64,000 nucleotides of DNA from positions 1 through 64,000 of the forward strand of contig JAQGDQ010000404.1 of NCBI GenBank assembly GCA_030141605.1, in the 5' to 3' direction. Positions within the stretch are counted from its first letter, which is position 1. Every line of letters starts with the position of its first letter. Positions 28,501 through 39,220 of the stretch are shown in pieces. A program made the translations under genes and the position numbers. This DNA comes from Tubiluchus corallicola (lineage: Eukaryota > Priapulida > Priapulimorpha > Priapulimorphida > Tubiluchidae). The notes under the pieces are model-generated. The model was not told the origin of the DNA, searched no databases, and was given only the letters and a program-made list of their open reading frames with translations.

Positions 28501-31500
28501 TTTGGATTCTCATTTGGAGGAGCAACACTGAACTGTAGCGTGAACTGGTACAAGCACCGTGCATCTAACATCAATGGTTCTTGTGGCTTGGTTACAAAGT
28601 GAGATTTCCCTTTTAGAAATGCATAAAGAAGGTTAATTCAAAACAATCCAAACCTTAATACATAGCATCTTGCAGGTACAGGTGATTAATGTCAGAAATG
28701 ATGGACATTTGAGTGAATATTCTATGAAATTCATTACATTCAAGAGCTGTATTTTTATAACCACAAAAGATGTACTCAACAAATAAAAAAAATCATTAAT
28801 GAACATTCTGGGTGCTAGTCACAGAAAATACACACTCAAGATGTAAAATTGGTGCAGTAGATGTGATGTGTTGTGACAGTATGAAAAATGGACTAATAGC
28901 CATTGTTCTGCAAAGTGAATGTTATTGATTAGTGCGGTTTTGTAATAAAAAACAAACATAAAAAATAATTACACAATTTACAACACTATACTGTCATTTT
29001 AAGGCAGCATATTTCACCACTAATTGATGTATAAATTCATATTAATAAGGAATTTTGTTAATTACGTTTATTAATGCAAGAAAACTTTAGTTATCAGTGC
29101 AATAGGTTGCATTTGCCACAACACATTTCTAATATCATGCATTCACATATTCGAACATCAGCTTGGAATTTTACTCCTTCAAACTGTTAGTGCCACTGGC
29201 CGTTGGTGGCTGGTCAAGAAAAATGTATAATGTACTAATTACTTAAGAGTGCAGTCTCAAACGAATAGAAGATTTTATATATAAAGCAGAGCTTCAATAT
29301 GTGCCTTTCATGTACAAAAAAACTTGATAACAAGGTACCAATAGCAAAATTCAAACTGCTAAGTTTATAATACTCAAACAGGCAAAACTGTTTCGGACTG
29401 TACTGTTATAAATTAAGCATTACAATGCTGCTAAAGATTTAACACCCACCGTATTCTATATCCACACTCGGCTTGCTTTTGCTGCTGCAACATGTGATTT
29501 GACAAAAATCAGTCTATTATTATAAAACAAAGAAACTAGTACCTTGGCCAGGTGCTAAACTGAAAGACAGACTTGGATGATTACGGTCGCTATCACGACA
29601 ACGGAAGGGACCTTGATCACTCCCGGGCACATTAACCTCCTCGGCATCACCAAGGACAACTGTTCCAAAAGATATACCATCCCATTTGGTTGTACCATTA
29701 TAAGAGTAACGAAGTCCGACTTGGTATAGCCTGAAATTCCACTGACAGTTATAGCATAGCCAAAATAGTGACCTTAGAGCCTATAGATGATAGAAACCAT
29801 AAATCTAGTTAAGCAAGTAATTACCATTCAAGTGCTGGCTGCGGTAATCCGGAAACGGTCATGAATGTTAAAAATGTATTTGCACCACATTCTATATAGT
29901 AGATATCAGAAAAGTACTGCTGTCGTCGAAGTGCAGTAGCATTGGTGCACTCTGAAAACTCTGCAAAAATTTTTTACCCTCCAATAAAAGTTCTGTAATA
30001 TGGACTTTCTTGCCAGTGTAGAAGTTGTGCTGTTATAATTTCTATGGTATGTGTAAACTAGTAGTCATTTAATAGTAAGGATTCATGCATTATGCCTCCC
30101 TGCTAGACAATTGTGAACAAACAAAAATCACAAGCAGTTCACGTGATGTAAATGTAATTAGGCATTTGAATATTCATAGATGAATTGCTCCACTAATCTG
30201 TCTGACTTTCAGTTTTAACCATTTGAACAAGTTGATGAAAAAGTTGCAGCTTTTCAGGTTTCAAGTAAAAATAATAAACCCGTGTTACACTTTTAATCTT
30301 ATGTTTTCGGGTAAAACTTTTTGTTACATATGCAATTGATTATAAATGACTAAAAATGTTGGAAGTAGCATCTAAGGACATCTCATTAATTATTATAAAA
30401 TGAACTACCATACCTGTGAGGATGTTGCAAGCCAAGGTTCAACTACAAATAGGAAAGTATAGAGACTTCAAAAAAATATTGAAATTTCTATAGAAATTAT
30501 ACCGTGGAAATAACATTGCTTGCACTACAATGCACTAATGTTCAATTATAAGTGTAATGTATATGACATTCAAGTAAAAACTAGATAATGCAAATTATGC
30601 ATTGTAAACATTGTGCACTGGCGTACTGCAGCATAATGTTTGGTTTTGATCATTTAAACACGTTAAGGAGTATAAATGACTACTAGCCACAGCAGCCAGT
30701 TACAAAAATATAAAATGGTGCACTACCCAGTTACTGTTCTTAAGGAGTTTGTTAATTAGTCTACAAAGTTTCGAAAGGTGCCAAAATGGACTTAGAAAGG
30801 TTGAACTACTGTGGTGTTAGTTCTCTTATTGAAGTGCCAAAATGCTGCACACAACTAACATTAAATGAGTATTAGCCTATACACACTATAGAATTTGCGG
30901 CAGCACAGCTTTTACACAAGCAAACTTAAAGTCAGTATGGCAAAAGTGTGATTGTCCAGATGACAAATTATTTTTTACTATTGCATTAAGTGAAGGAGTG
31001 TGCATATGGCTACTATAATAGTTACTATAATTATTATATCTTAAAGTACACAGTTTCTATTTGTATCACACATTTTTGTCTGAATAAAAACATAATACCA
31101 AATGGCTTGTACAAGAAGGAATCATATGCAGGTATAAAATGTGATGATGCAGTCTGATCGCATCTCAGTCCCTGTATGTTTGGTCGACATTCACACTGTC
31201 CTATCTGTTCCTCGCATGTTGTGACTAAAGCAGCCCCCAAGTTGCATCCACAAGATTCACAATCCTAGCCAAGTACAGGCATAGAACTAAAATATCTTAA
31301 TGTAGAAAATAATCATTTTGAACGTTAACGGTTTCTTTGTGTGCTTGAACTTTCTAAGCTTGAACTACTTATGACCAATATGAAACCAAATAAGTCAAGA
31401 CACAATTTCACGAATGTTAGAAATTTTATATGCTAACTTCAGCAATCTTTTGCTGTGACACTGCAAGTAATAACAGCACAAAACATTCTTTACAAAATGT

Positions 31501-34500
31501 TTTGAATGTTAGAAGAGCTAACTTTACATGATCACCTTGGCAATATTTTGATATAACACATCACTCAAAACATTCTGTCAAAGGTACCACAAAATCATTT
31601 TTTATGCTTTTTGAGTATATCAGAATGCATTTCATATAGACAATTAACATACTGTGCACACACATTATATGATTATATCCAGTTTGTCAGCTATTAGTAA
31701 ACCTGTTAGTACAAAGTTCTTTACCTGTTTATTGTACATGAAAAAGTTATGCAGGTACCAGAAACCAAGGCCAGAAAACACTAGAGATTTCTGTAATCAT
31801 CTTTGGCAGTAGCCTCCTTATTAACATTGTAAGGCTAGCATGTTTAAAAATGCAAAAGACTATAAGCAAACTTCAAAACAACCTTTCCAAAGAAACACAG
31901 GTCATATAAACTATGATTGGCTTGCTAATGCCATCTTTAAAAATATGTCATTTTAATAAACATACACTGCCAAATCGCTGTGGAAACGTATGATAGCCAT
32001 CCTTGCATTTGTCACATTTTAGAGCTGTAATGCCCATTTTGCAAAAGCACTGCCCACTGGTTTGCTCACATGCGTTATTAGCACCAACCGTTCCGCGTGT
32101 GTTACACTCACATGCTGAAAAATAATCATATTAATTGAGCCATAATCTGAAAAAAGTGATTTTTAGTCAGTCGTATGGCTACAGCACTTCAAATGTTGCT
32201 ATGCCCCGTGTTACATTAGTTATACAAGGCACTTATCAGTTCATAATAGAAAAAATGCGAAAGTACTGGTACTACTAGTACTAGCAAGAGAGCAGACTGG
32301 AAATTATCAAAACAGGATTGGAACACGATGTACAGTGAATGAAGAAGGTTAAAAACAAATATACTGGCATGTATTAGAAAGTAAAGTAAGAATATTTTGA
32401 ATGATAATGTTTGTGTCAGATGCATCCATTATATCTATTGCCCACTGAAAATATGAACAGCAGAAAACAAACACACCAAAATTTCATTTGTGATTCTGTT
32501 CATTGCATTTTTAGCTGCTAACCATAAATGTCAATTTCATCAAAATAGCTAATTGGTCATTTATTAACTTAACTGAATGATTATAAGCTAAATCTTTAAA
32601 CTTAGATTAATATACTAGATATTGTGAGTTACTGATTTGTTCAATGTGAATGAAATGCAAAATTTTCTAAAAGTCATAAACATAATGTAATAGATAATAT
32701 CGCAGCACTGAGTAAATTTTTTTGTCTGTAATTTGTCCCGATCTGTGCATAATTCCAAAAAGCGAGACAATCATTAAAATGAAATTTCAACATTAACGGT
32801 TTTTTCGAACACTATAAAAAGATTAATTATTAATATAGGGTTACTAAGTGTAAGTACACTCATATCTTGGTTTGCCGGACAAACGTGGGGAGACATCGGT
32901 CAGAATTTGCTGATTGTCTGTATTTACCAGTACTAAGCTAATACAGTAGGTGCCATGTATAAGACTCACGGTAATGTAGAATCAATCAATTAATTGTCTC
33001 AAAAACATCTAGTACGGGCCGCTCCTATGCAAAAGTATACAAAAACTGACTCAAATAACTCCACATAATTGACTCTATATTTTTATATAAAGAGATATAC
33101 ATGTGGTTACACTGATGTAATGATGTGTCTGTAGTATGCGGGACTTTTTAACGGTTCCAGATTTTGTCCGATTCTTCTGTTATCCGTAAAAGCGAGGTCC
33201 GGCAAACTGAGATACGAGTGTATTCACATTTACTTTGCACACTATAAATTGTGTCAGTTAGCAAGTAAACTGGCTTGAATAACTTACGTTTGCATGTCCC
33301 TATATCAGGCTCTACCAGTAATCCATAAAATCCACCAGCACATTCATCACATTTCTGACCAGTAATACCAACTTGACAAAGACACTGTCCAGACATCTGA
33401 CCAGTTGCACTGTCAGATTCAGCCAAGCAGGTGGCATTAGGATCCAATGTTCCCAATGGTTCACAGTCACACTCTGAAAGATTTATTTTCATAAATATGT
33501 TGTTATTAACTGAAAGGACCGACTTTGCTACCGCACTCCCATATGGAGCCTTCACATCACCTGCAGCAAAATTTCTACGACTTTTCCTCTACCTTTTACA
33601 ATTCTAATTTGGTGCTTACCTGCATGGACAAGTTTTGATCAACAACGTAAAAGATAACTCTTCTAATAAACAAACCCAAACAATATGGACCCTCATCGTG
33701 TAGACCTGGTTTATCTGGTATGATGACAATTTGGTATGTCTCCAGTTGTCAAGTAGAATTAGTAACACCAACAATCAATGAACACATGACAAGGTTAGCT
33801 GGCTAGTAATTGCATACCAATTACATATGATGTACAGGCTACAACACATGACATGCCTCTATGCATAACACCTAGCTAAGTCAGGTTCCTCACATTTTTA
33901 TTAAACTCTGTTCTGGCAAAATCATTTTTCAAAACATGGATCAGGCACATTTCAGTCTGCCTGCTCACTCTACATTATTATTGTCATATCACCTAGTTGT
34001 TATCTGAAGCTGCAGCATTCTTAATAACGTGCAAGATAAAGGTCGTAGTGCAAAGCAGTCAAGACAGAAACTGTTGAAAATAAATTGCATGCATCAAAGA
34101 TAACATTAGATGTCTTACAACTTAAATTAATCAGGAAATGGATGTAAGTAAAACTACATGTTATCTACTTCGAAACAAGTCATCAGGCACTTTAAGTAAT
34201 GCTACTAACTGAAATTCTGGTTAATGAGCTCTTAGTTCCAAAACTTCACAAGAGACTAAAGCAGGAATTTATTAACATTAATGAAATGGACCCCAACAAA
34301 AATTTGCTTTATTTGCTGTTAAGGCTGCACCATTCAATTGATTAGAAAGTTTATTAGCAAACTAATACATCTTAAGTTTAAAATTTAAAAACGAAACAAC
34401 TGTCACATTTAAAAGTGAAAAAACTGTCACATCAATGTAGCTGCAAAAATGACAGTATATACTATTTATTTTAAGTCACTGGCCATGACAATTATTGTAA

Positions 34501-37500
34501 TAATGTGCAAGTATTTACCAGCTCATTCTCAACTAGGAAAAAGTAAATTACAATTTGCTCTGTATTTAGATAATAGCACTGTGGGTGGAGTGTTACAAAA
34601 ATACGGTATCTGTCCAGCCACATGTTCATCATTGCAAGTGCCACGAACAAAACCTATTATCATACCTATACATATGTTCGTATCATTAAGTTGCAGGCTT
34701 TCATTTCTGTAGAAACCAGGCATACACTTGTCACAGTTAGTCGACATCGTATTATCTGTGCAGTTGATGCACACATCAGTGCGCATAGTGGAGTTATACT
34801 CGCATACAGCAGAATGGTTATTACAGTCGCATACTGCAAATTAAATCAATTAAACATGTAAAAATTACAAAAACCGTCATCAGGTTTACATTTTACTTTA
34901 AAGGCTACAGTATTTGTTCAGTTTAACTGCATTTGGCACTAATCTTATTTAGAATGGTAGAAGATATATAAATCTACAAGTTGTAATTTTGCTTATAGTA
35001 GAAACTAGCCACTAGATTTGAAACTTCAATTCAATAACAGACTTGCCAAGCCATTTCTTTCTGCTTTGCATAAAGGTAACACCAAAACATTTGATTTGTG
35101 AAAATAAAACGAAATATGTCACAGTTTCAACCAAGTACAGGAGTAAAAAAGCTAGAAGATGCACTTACGAAGGCACTGATTTGCTTCACCAGCTCTCAAA
35201 GGAAGATAGCTTCCTTGCACCCAAGGTCTTTGATTATAAAGTGGCCGGCAAACCTCGCAGTCCACACCAGTTGTTTGATGAGAACAAGTGCACTCGTGCT
35301 GCCCCCTGTTCACTTCTTCACATTTTCCATGGAGGTTGCAAAAACACCTAGACAAAAATAATAAATTTGGACAAGGAAAAGGTCAATTTAAACAAAAATG
35401 ACAACTAGAATTATTTAATGTCAATTCATTCTTCTACCGTCTTTGTTCATTTTGAATGAATTCACCACATGTTAGCATCAAGATGAGTAACATTATAATT
35501 ATTCATAATTTAAAAATTACTGTATTAATGATGGAAGCACACTTATTGAATTTTGAACCCAAACTTGTCTGAATAAAAGGAAATGTGAAAAAGTAAGGAC
35601 AAAGCCTGGATTTGAATCAGTGCCTTTCCTTCAAACAAGTTTGGTTTTAAAATTTTATAAAGGAGGGTTCATTTTTTACTATTAATATTAACCTTGATAT
35701 AAAGATTATGAATAATCAATTAATCATCTATGGATGGTTTTAGGCTTTAATTTTAAATTTTTTTGTTATTATAATAAAGCAATATATATGTTGCTTTATA
35801 TATTATTATAAAGCAAAAAAGCATGTATAAAAAAGTAAATAATGCTTATAACACAGATTAATTCTTAATGAGAAGAAAAATGACACTAACGTCTTAATAA
35901 TATTTTTTATTAATGCAATATCATATACATTGCATTATATATTGTTCCAACCTTTGTTCACCAACATTTGTTTAGTGCATGCAGCCTGAATAATACTAGC
36001 TGTTGCACTTTTAGTTATTTCAATGATTTAAATTTCACATTTAACCATGAGGTGCTATTTTTATTGTTTTTTCTTTAATGCAATGTGTTCTGGGTATAAA
36101 GGTATTAGCATTACTGTTGCCTTACTCAGTTTTAATTAACTGACTCTCTTATTAATGTAACAGCTGCAGAAACCAACTGTATAAGTACACAAGGTGCACC
36201 ATGTAATTTAAGCAATAATCATATTATTGACACTATGAGCACACTGTAGACAGACTTGACATATTATAACATTTTGAAATACAGGTTTTGTTTTCACTTA
36301 ATACTATTGCAGCAAAACAACATGTCACTCACCTGCCTGTAATGTTGATATTAGAAATTGCATAATAATATTTTAGAAATGACTGCTGACTGCCGAATAT
36401 TTCACGTCCGTCAGTCGCTGGATGAAGTAGCTGAATACGCAGATCAGTGAACACCAGAAAATCCTAATAAAAATGTATGATTACATGCTTTAGAATTGAG
36501 CATTGTCCATAAACAAAATTATGTTGTCTTATGTGCAAATGAACACAATTTTCCCATTTAAGTTATAAAAAAACAGAATGCAAATGTCTCCCCTTATAAA
36601 TCATGTTCACCTGAAATTCTTGGTTACGTCCCAACTCCAAGTAAAGCTGGTTCTCACTTCCACCACTTTGAGCAAGACGCAAACGTTCACTGATTGGTAG
36701 CACAACTTGGCCTCCAGACATCGGCATGCTGCCGCTGTACTCGTCTGTACAAATTACTGCGGCCAAACTAGATCTGGTAACAAACGGTCTCGCTCGTTGA
36801 TCGCGAAAGTATTTCTGGCAGTTGCGCTGGGAATAGTACTGCAACGGCTCCCATGTCTTCCCATTGTCTTTCGATTTAAGTAGAGCCATCTCTTGAGGCC
36901 GACCAGAGTTGAAAGTTATGATAACGTCATCTCGTAACTCAAACTGTTTGCCGTATGACAATGTCACGTTTATCTCTAGATTGTCAGGATAATTTGACCA
37001 AGTAACTGACTGCCACCAGGTTGTGTTACCATCGGCATCTACAACGAAATCGGGTGGGTGGCGTTTTGTAGCGACTCGTTCGTTACAAACGTCACATTCT
37101 GGCTGAAGGTCATCCTGCAAAATGTCGTTAACTTAAAAATTTGCTGCAAAATTTTGAAAACTTTTTGTCAGTAAGTACAGGGATAAATTGCTACTTTGCA
37201 TGCATTTAAACATCTAGTCTAATATGATCATGTATTCAAATGTAACTGAGCTTGGTACAGATAATTTAAGAAGACAGACACCAAAACAGCAACTAACACC
37301 AGAGGTCCAGAGCCCAGTAATATCACATAATATAATATTATATAATAATAATAATCACACAGGTATTAGCAAACCATTAATTGTCAATCATGAATGCTTT
37401 GGTAACAGAATTTGCTATCATTATCATTTCCAATATTACATACACATAAAAAAAGCTAAAACATACATGAAACATTGGCTTATAACTATAACATGTATTT

Positions 37501-39110
37501 TTTACACTAAAATAGCAAAAGTTGCTTTATACATCCTATATGATCCATTACAGGTTTCTTTAAAATAAAGATATTTCACAAGGACAGTGTTTCTATGCTT
37601 TACTATAAGAAACAACTTTCAGATTATATTTTGTACACTACGTAGGATTTTGTGATATGCAAACTTATGAAATCAGAAATATTATGTATCTATGTGCTCC
37701 TTCTCTATGAAACATGCAAAGGAAGCAAGCTTTTAAAAATAGGTGCCAGTGTGGCATTAAATCTAATCATTATAAAACTATCAGCACTGTCATTACTAAA
37801 TTTGTCTTCATAGAATAAATGATGATTAAACATTATTGGCCTCAGTATGCTTTTTTATGTCATTGCGTGTTGGAATGTAGTGCACATTAAAGAGAATTTA
37901 AAAAGCGGCTAAGTGAAAGTCATTTTAAACAACAATAATAAAAAAGTCCACAGTTTCAAACCAGAGTAATCATAGCCTCCTCATAGGTCACCAACCTTTG
38001 TTCAGTGCATGCAGCTTGAGTAATACCAGCTGTTGCACTTTTAGTTATTACAGAAGGATAGCTTGCTATAAACCATAATGGGCTGCAAAGCTTTACAAAA
38101 TAATGTGCTTTGAGACTAGAACTCGTGCCAATACGTGTGCTGGCCAACAAAAAAACTTTATTTAATTCAAAGTTTTATATTTTCAACAATTCAGATCACA
38201 GGAAGCTGAATGAGATATAAGTTATATGGCATATGACAAGGTCATGTACTTTCTGGTAATGTTGCAAATTTTTGAAATTATATCTGTTGAAGCATATCAA
38301 TGAAGATTTCAATCAGCCAGTGGTTTAATAGTTATCCAATTAGTTAGTGCAGAATATATGAAGCACTGCTAAAGCATGAATCACACTCAGTCTATCAGTC
38401 CCAGTCAATTCATCAATCAATCAGCTTGGAGGTGAAAGAGCGAACATTTCAAGTCATCATCGAATACCCATCATGCCTAATGCAGATCCTGGGCAGGCAG
38501 AATTCTAAAATAAAGAAATCTGCCCTTAACATAGGAGGTAAACATACCAGTTAATCCAGTAAACATAGTAGACTGCTATGCGAGTGGTTTTCCAGCACCA
38601 CTTCTGTATTCAAGCATACTTAGCCGAATAAACAAGGAGCATTTAAACTCTTACCAATGTGCAGAAGTCTTCTGGTCCCGTTTGACCGCACGTTGCTTCC
38701 GGTGGGGTCACTTCAACATTTACAACTGCACCCCCTACCAAGTTAAGCACCTCTTCACTTCCACATGCACGAAAAATTGTCTCACCTGAAGGAAATATAA
38801 TGTATCGAGAGAAACATGATATGAGTTAACGAGAAAACAATGTTAATGAAATCTATATTATAAAAATTTGCTTCAGTTACAAATGTTGGCAGCCCCTTGT
38901 TGTACCATCACTAACACATTACCAAAAATAATAGTACTCTAAGCTACGTTTTTGATGAAGCTACGCTTAAGCATCACCTAATTCAGGTCTTTCCTTACCA
39001 GAGGCTACAGTCTCTTCGCATTCATTTGTAAAAATAGCTGGTAAAGTATTTTGTCCAGTCGAAGGCTCAGTTAGCAGCAACATCAAACAAGCTAGTATCC
39101 ACGAGGCCAT
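12401..39110 (-). CDS. Laminin chain with mixed beta/gamma architecture, 27 exons, 1904 aa
   Basis: Secreted basement-membrane subunit. Exons in order: 39110-38999, 38785-38655, 37114-36611, 36463-36333, 35347-35169, 34833-34666, 33473-33288, 32114-31966, 31264-31099, 29960-29825, 29730-29543, 28609-28430, 27884-27747, 26043-25900, 25328-24186, 23573-23400, 22985-22842, 22514-22339, 21783-21564, 20133-19952, 18725-18576, 17686-17573, 16701-16464, 16123-15945, 15194-15003, 13556-13407, 12541-12401. They total 5715 nt and phases agree at every junction. Order: signal peptide (1-20), LN (about 32-292), LE1-LE4 plus the first part of LE5, L4b (about 557-789), LE6-LE9, LE10 interrupted by L4a (about 1028-1158), LE11-LE12, coiled coil (about 1325-1904). 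There are no LG domains, which excludes an alpha chain. Human beta1 and gamma1 are 1786 and 1609 aa. The least certain junctions are the AAG acceptors at 28610 and 21784, and the donor after 31099. Confidence 0.9.
13238..13365. repeat. Small inverted-repeat element with telomere-like core
   Basis: Lies in the last laminin intron. The ends are perfect 17-base inverted repeats (AAGTTTACAATTCCCCA at 13238-13254 and its complement at 13349-13365). The interior at 13284-13328 is a run of TTAGGG-like units (GGGATTAGGGTTAGGGTTAAGG and variants). The 128-base form suggests a MITE or foldback element. I could not see a target-site duplication. Confidence 0.65.
14820..14854. repeat. (AT)n microsatellite
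   Basis: Uninterrupted TA dinucleotides for about 27 bases, followed by short imperfect AT units, inside the laminin intron between exons 25 and 26. Confidence 0.9.
17131..17240 (-). repeat. Possible LINE 3' tail
   Basis: Read on the minus strand, the segment ends with TTATGCTCGAAATAAATAAATAAATA, a short tandem AATA tail like the 3' ends of several non-LTR retrotransposon families. No reverse-transcriptase frame is recognisable upstream, so it may be only a 3' UTR relic. It lies in the intron between laminin exons 22 and 23. Confidence 0.3.
19392..19460. repeat. CA-rich low-complexity tract
   Basis: Imperfect CACA/CATA repeats (CACACACAT, CACACCCACACA and similar) within a laminin intron. 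Confidence 0.7.
20239..20369. repeat. Minisatellite, 34-bp unit (left block)
   Basis: Four units of about 34 bp share the core AAGGGTGCTGACACTGATAA then TATTAAGACATA. The core recurs at 20251, 20283, 20317 and 20351. The array continues at 20841 after a LINE fragment. Confidence 0.85.
20370..20840 (+). mobile_element. 5'-truncated non-LTR retrotransposon (LINE) 3' end
   Basis: The frame at 20370-20660 encodes a typical LINE reverse-transcriptase C-terminus: QAIQLWNSL, then a Leu/Ser stretch, then SIFKSKLKKHL. After the stop, a 3' UTR of about 180 bases ends AATAAAGATTTT followed by (ACT)n. The fragment sits inside a 34-bp minisatellite, interrupting one unit cleanly, so its ends are well defined. 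No target-site duplication is evident beyond one or two bases. Most of the element (endonuclease, RT core) is missing. The exact clade is not determined. Confidence 0.8.
20841..20990. repeat. Minisatellite, 34-bp unit (right block)
   Basis: Continuation of the 34-bp array after the LINE fragment, with units at about 20855, 20889 and 20923 and a decayed unit to about 20990. Confidence 0.85.
22842..23573 (-). CDS. Laminin exons 16-17: LE11 and LE12
   Basis: Exon 16 (23400-23573) completes LE11 with TGECLNCRNGTTGSKC and an extra Cys-containing loop. Exon 17 (22842-22985) encodes LE12 (PCNCDTVGSLDIAC then GQCTCQLNVGGLKCDRC). Both have phase-1 boundaries. The ECLNC form of LE11 resembles LE repeats late in beta short arms. 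The last residues GCV join exon 18 to give the Cys-x-x-Cys-x-x-Cys-Tyr hinge. Confidence 0.92.
24186..26043 (-). CDS. Laminin exons 14-15: LE6-LE10 with embedded L4a domain
   Basis: Exon 14 (25900-26043) encodes LE6. Exon 15 (24186-25328, 1143 nt) encodes LE7, LE8, LE9, the first half of LE10 (CFCFGHAFECESASGYFPE), an L4a/laminin B domain (approximately 24365-24765; landmarks WDVAFVDG, YFSAPFRYLGN, VLIFQGHN, VSIFLHEHNF) and the second half of LE10 (CSCQVQNNVEGHSCTAC). L4a typically interrupts an LE repeat in just this way in alpha and gamma chains. Both exons start and end at phase 1. LE7 is atypical: about 12 extra residues separate GV from the Cys-x-x-Cys, and the usual G-x-x-C-D-x-C is altered. 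Confidence 0.92.
27747..31264 (-). CDS. Laminin exons 9-13: partial LE5 and L4b (LF) domain
   Basis: Exon 9 begins with LE5 (GQCECRPNIQGLRCDQ), then passes into PAYDSFLY, matching the beta-chain transition from LE5 into the L4b/LF globular domain. Downstream landmarks are YQVGLRYSYNG, the Pro/Leu/Met-then-Cys segment LMLDARCLYQFTLQF, VIIDSLVLFPDP (beta chains have a similar 'DSL' block), YDDCIEKLGSA and DTACRKLFFSLGAEIHNG. The exons are 31099-31264, 29825-29960, 29543-29730, 28430-28609 and 27747-27884. L4b is normally diagnostic of beta chains. The first half is divergent, and a short missed exon between 29961 and 31098 cannot be fully excluded, although phases already match. Confidence 0.85.
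31966..35347 (-). CDS. Laminin exons 5-8: LE repeats 1-4
   Basis: Four laminin-type EGF repeats, one per exon. LE1 (35169-35347) starts CFCNLHGKC and has a long tryptophan-containing last loop, as in beta-chain LE1. LE2 (34666-34833) has the short form CDCNNHSAVC. LE3 (33288-33473) has an extended second loop ending GQMSGQCLC, again as in beta chains. LE4 (31966-32114) is canonical. The spacing and loop lengths match the LEa segment of laminin beta more closely than gamma; this comparison is from memory of the families. Confidence 0.92.
32857..33220. mobile_element. Non-autonomous DNA transposon (MITE), pogo/Tigger-like ends
   Basis: The terminal inverted repeats pair CACTCATATCTTGGTTTGCC at the left with the complement of CACTCGTATCTCAGTTTGCC at the right, both continuing GGAC. 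Each end is flanked by TA (32855-32856 and 33221-33222), as for Tc1/mariner-type insertion. The 364-bp interior has no coding frame. It lies in the laminin intron between exons 7 and 8. Assignment to pogo/Tigger rests on the TA duplication and the TTTGCCGGAC-like end. Confidence 0.75.
35961..36019 (+). repeat. Dispersed repeat, copy 1
   Basis: About 60 bases (CCAACATTTGTTTAGTGCAT onward to CTTTTAGTTATT) closely match a second copy at 37990-38049. Both lie in introns of the laminin LN region. Type unknown. Confidence 0.7.
36333..39110 (-). CDS. Laminin exons 1-4: signal peptide and LN domain
   Basis: Exon 1 encodes a hydrophobic signal sequence (MASWILACLMLLLTEPSTGQ). Exons 2-4 encode the N-terminal LN domain, which in family members polymerises laminin short arms into a network. 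Visible LN hallmarks are ATCG followed by PEDFC, the ECDVC pair, TTWWQS, GRPQEMALLKS, KTWEPLQYYS, the ICTDEYS block and the closing KYYYAISN. The LN carries both beta-like and gamma/netrin-like sequence features, so it alone does not assign the chain. Exon 3 (36611-37114) is 504 nt and in phase 0 at both ends. Confidence 0.93.
37990..38049 (+). repeat. Dispersed repeat, copy 2
   Basis: Near-identical partner of 35961-36019, sharing AGTGCATGCAGC, then TAATAC, then AGCTGTTGCACTTTTAG. Same orientation, about 2 kb apart. Confidence 0.7.
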
Positions 39111-39211
39111 CTTCTAATCTGTAACCAGTGGTAACAATTTACGCACAAGGTGACTGAAAACGTTCGGAAATGTCTTAACTCTCGTCTCTGAACCTAATTT
39201 GAATATAACTG

Positions 39212-39220
39212 CTTTTTATG
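39212..39220 (-). promoter_or_regulatory. Candidate TATA-like box of laminin
   Basis: The minus strand reads CATAAAAAG about 105 bases upstream of the laminin ATG, which would allow a short leader. A possible acceptor (TTACAG) about 9 bases before the ATG could instead mean that the promoter lies farther away. Confidence 0.25.

Noticed and set aside
30413-30445. A 29-base segment on the minus strand with good acceptor and donor inside the laminin L4b intron
   Set aside because: Its length would break the phase between exons 9 and 10, which already join in frame; probably chance.
12401-39110. Two separate genes, a beta-like laminin (39110-27747) and a gamma-like laminin (26043-12401)
   Set aside because: Exon 13 ends and exon 14 begins in matching phase with ordinary splice sites. 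No second start or signal peptide, and no stop or poly(A) signal, separates them.
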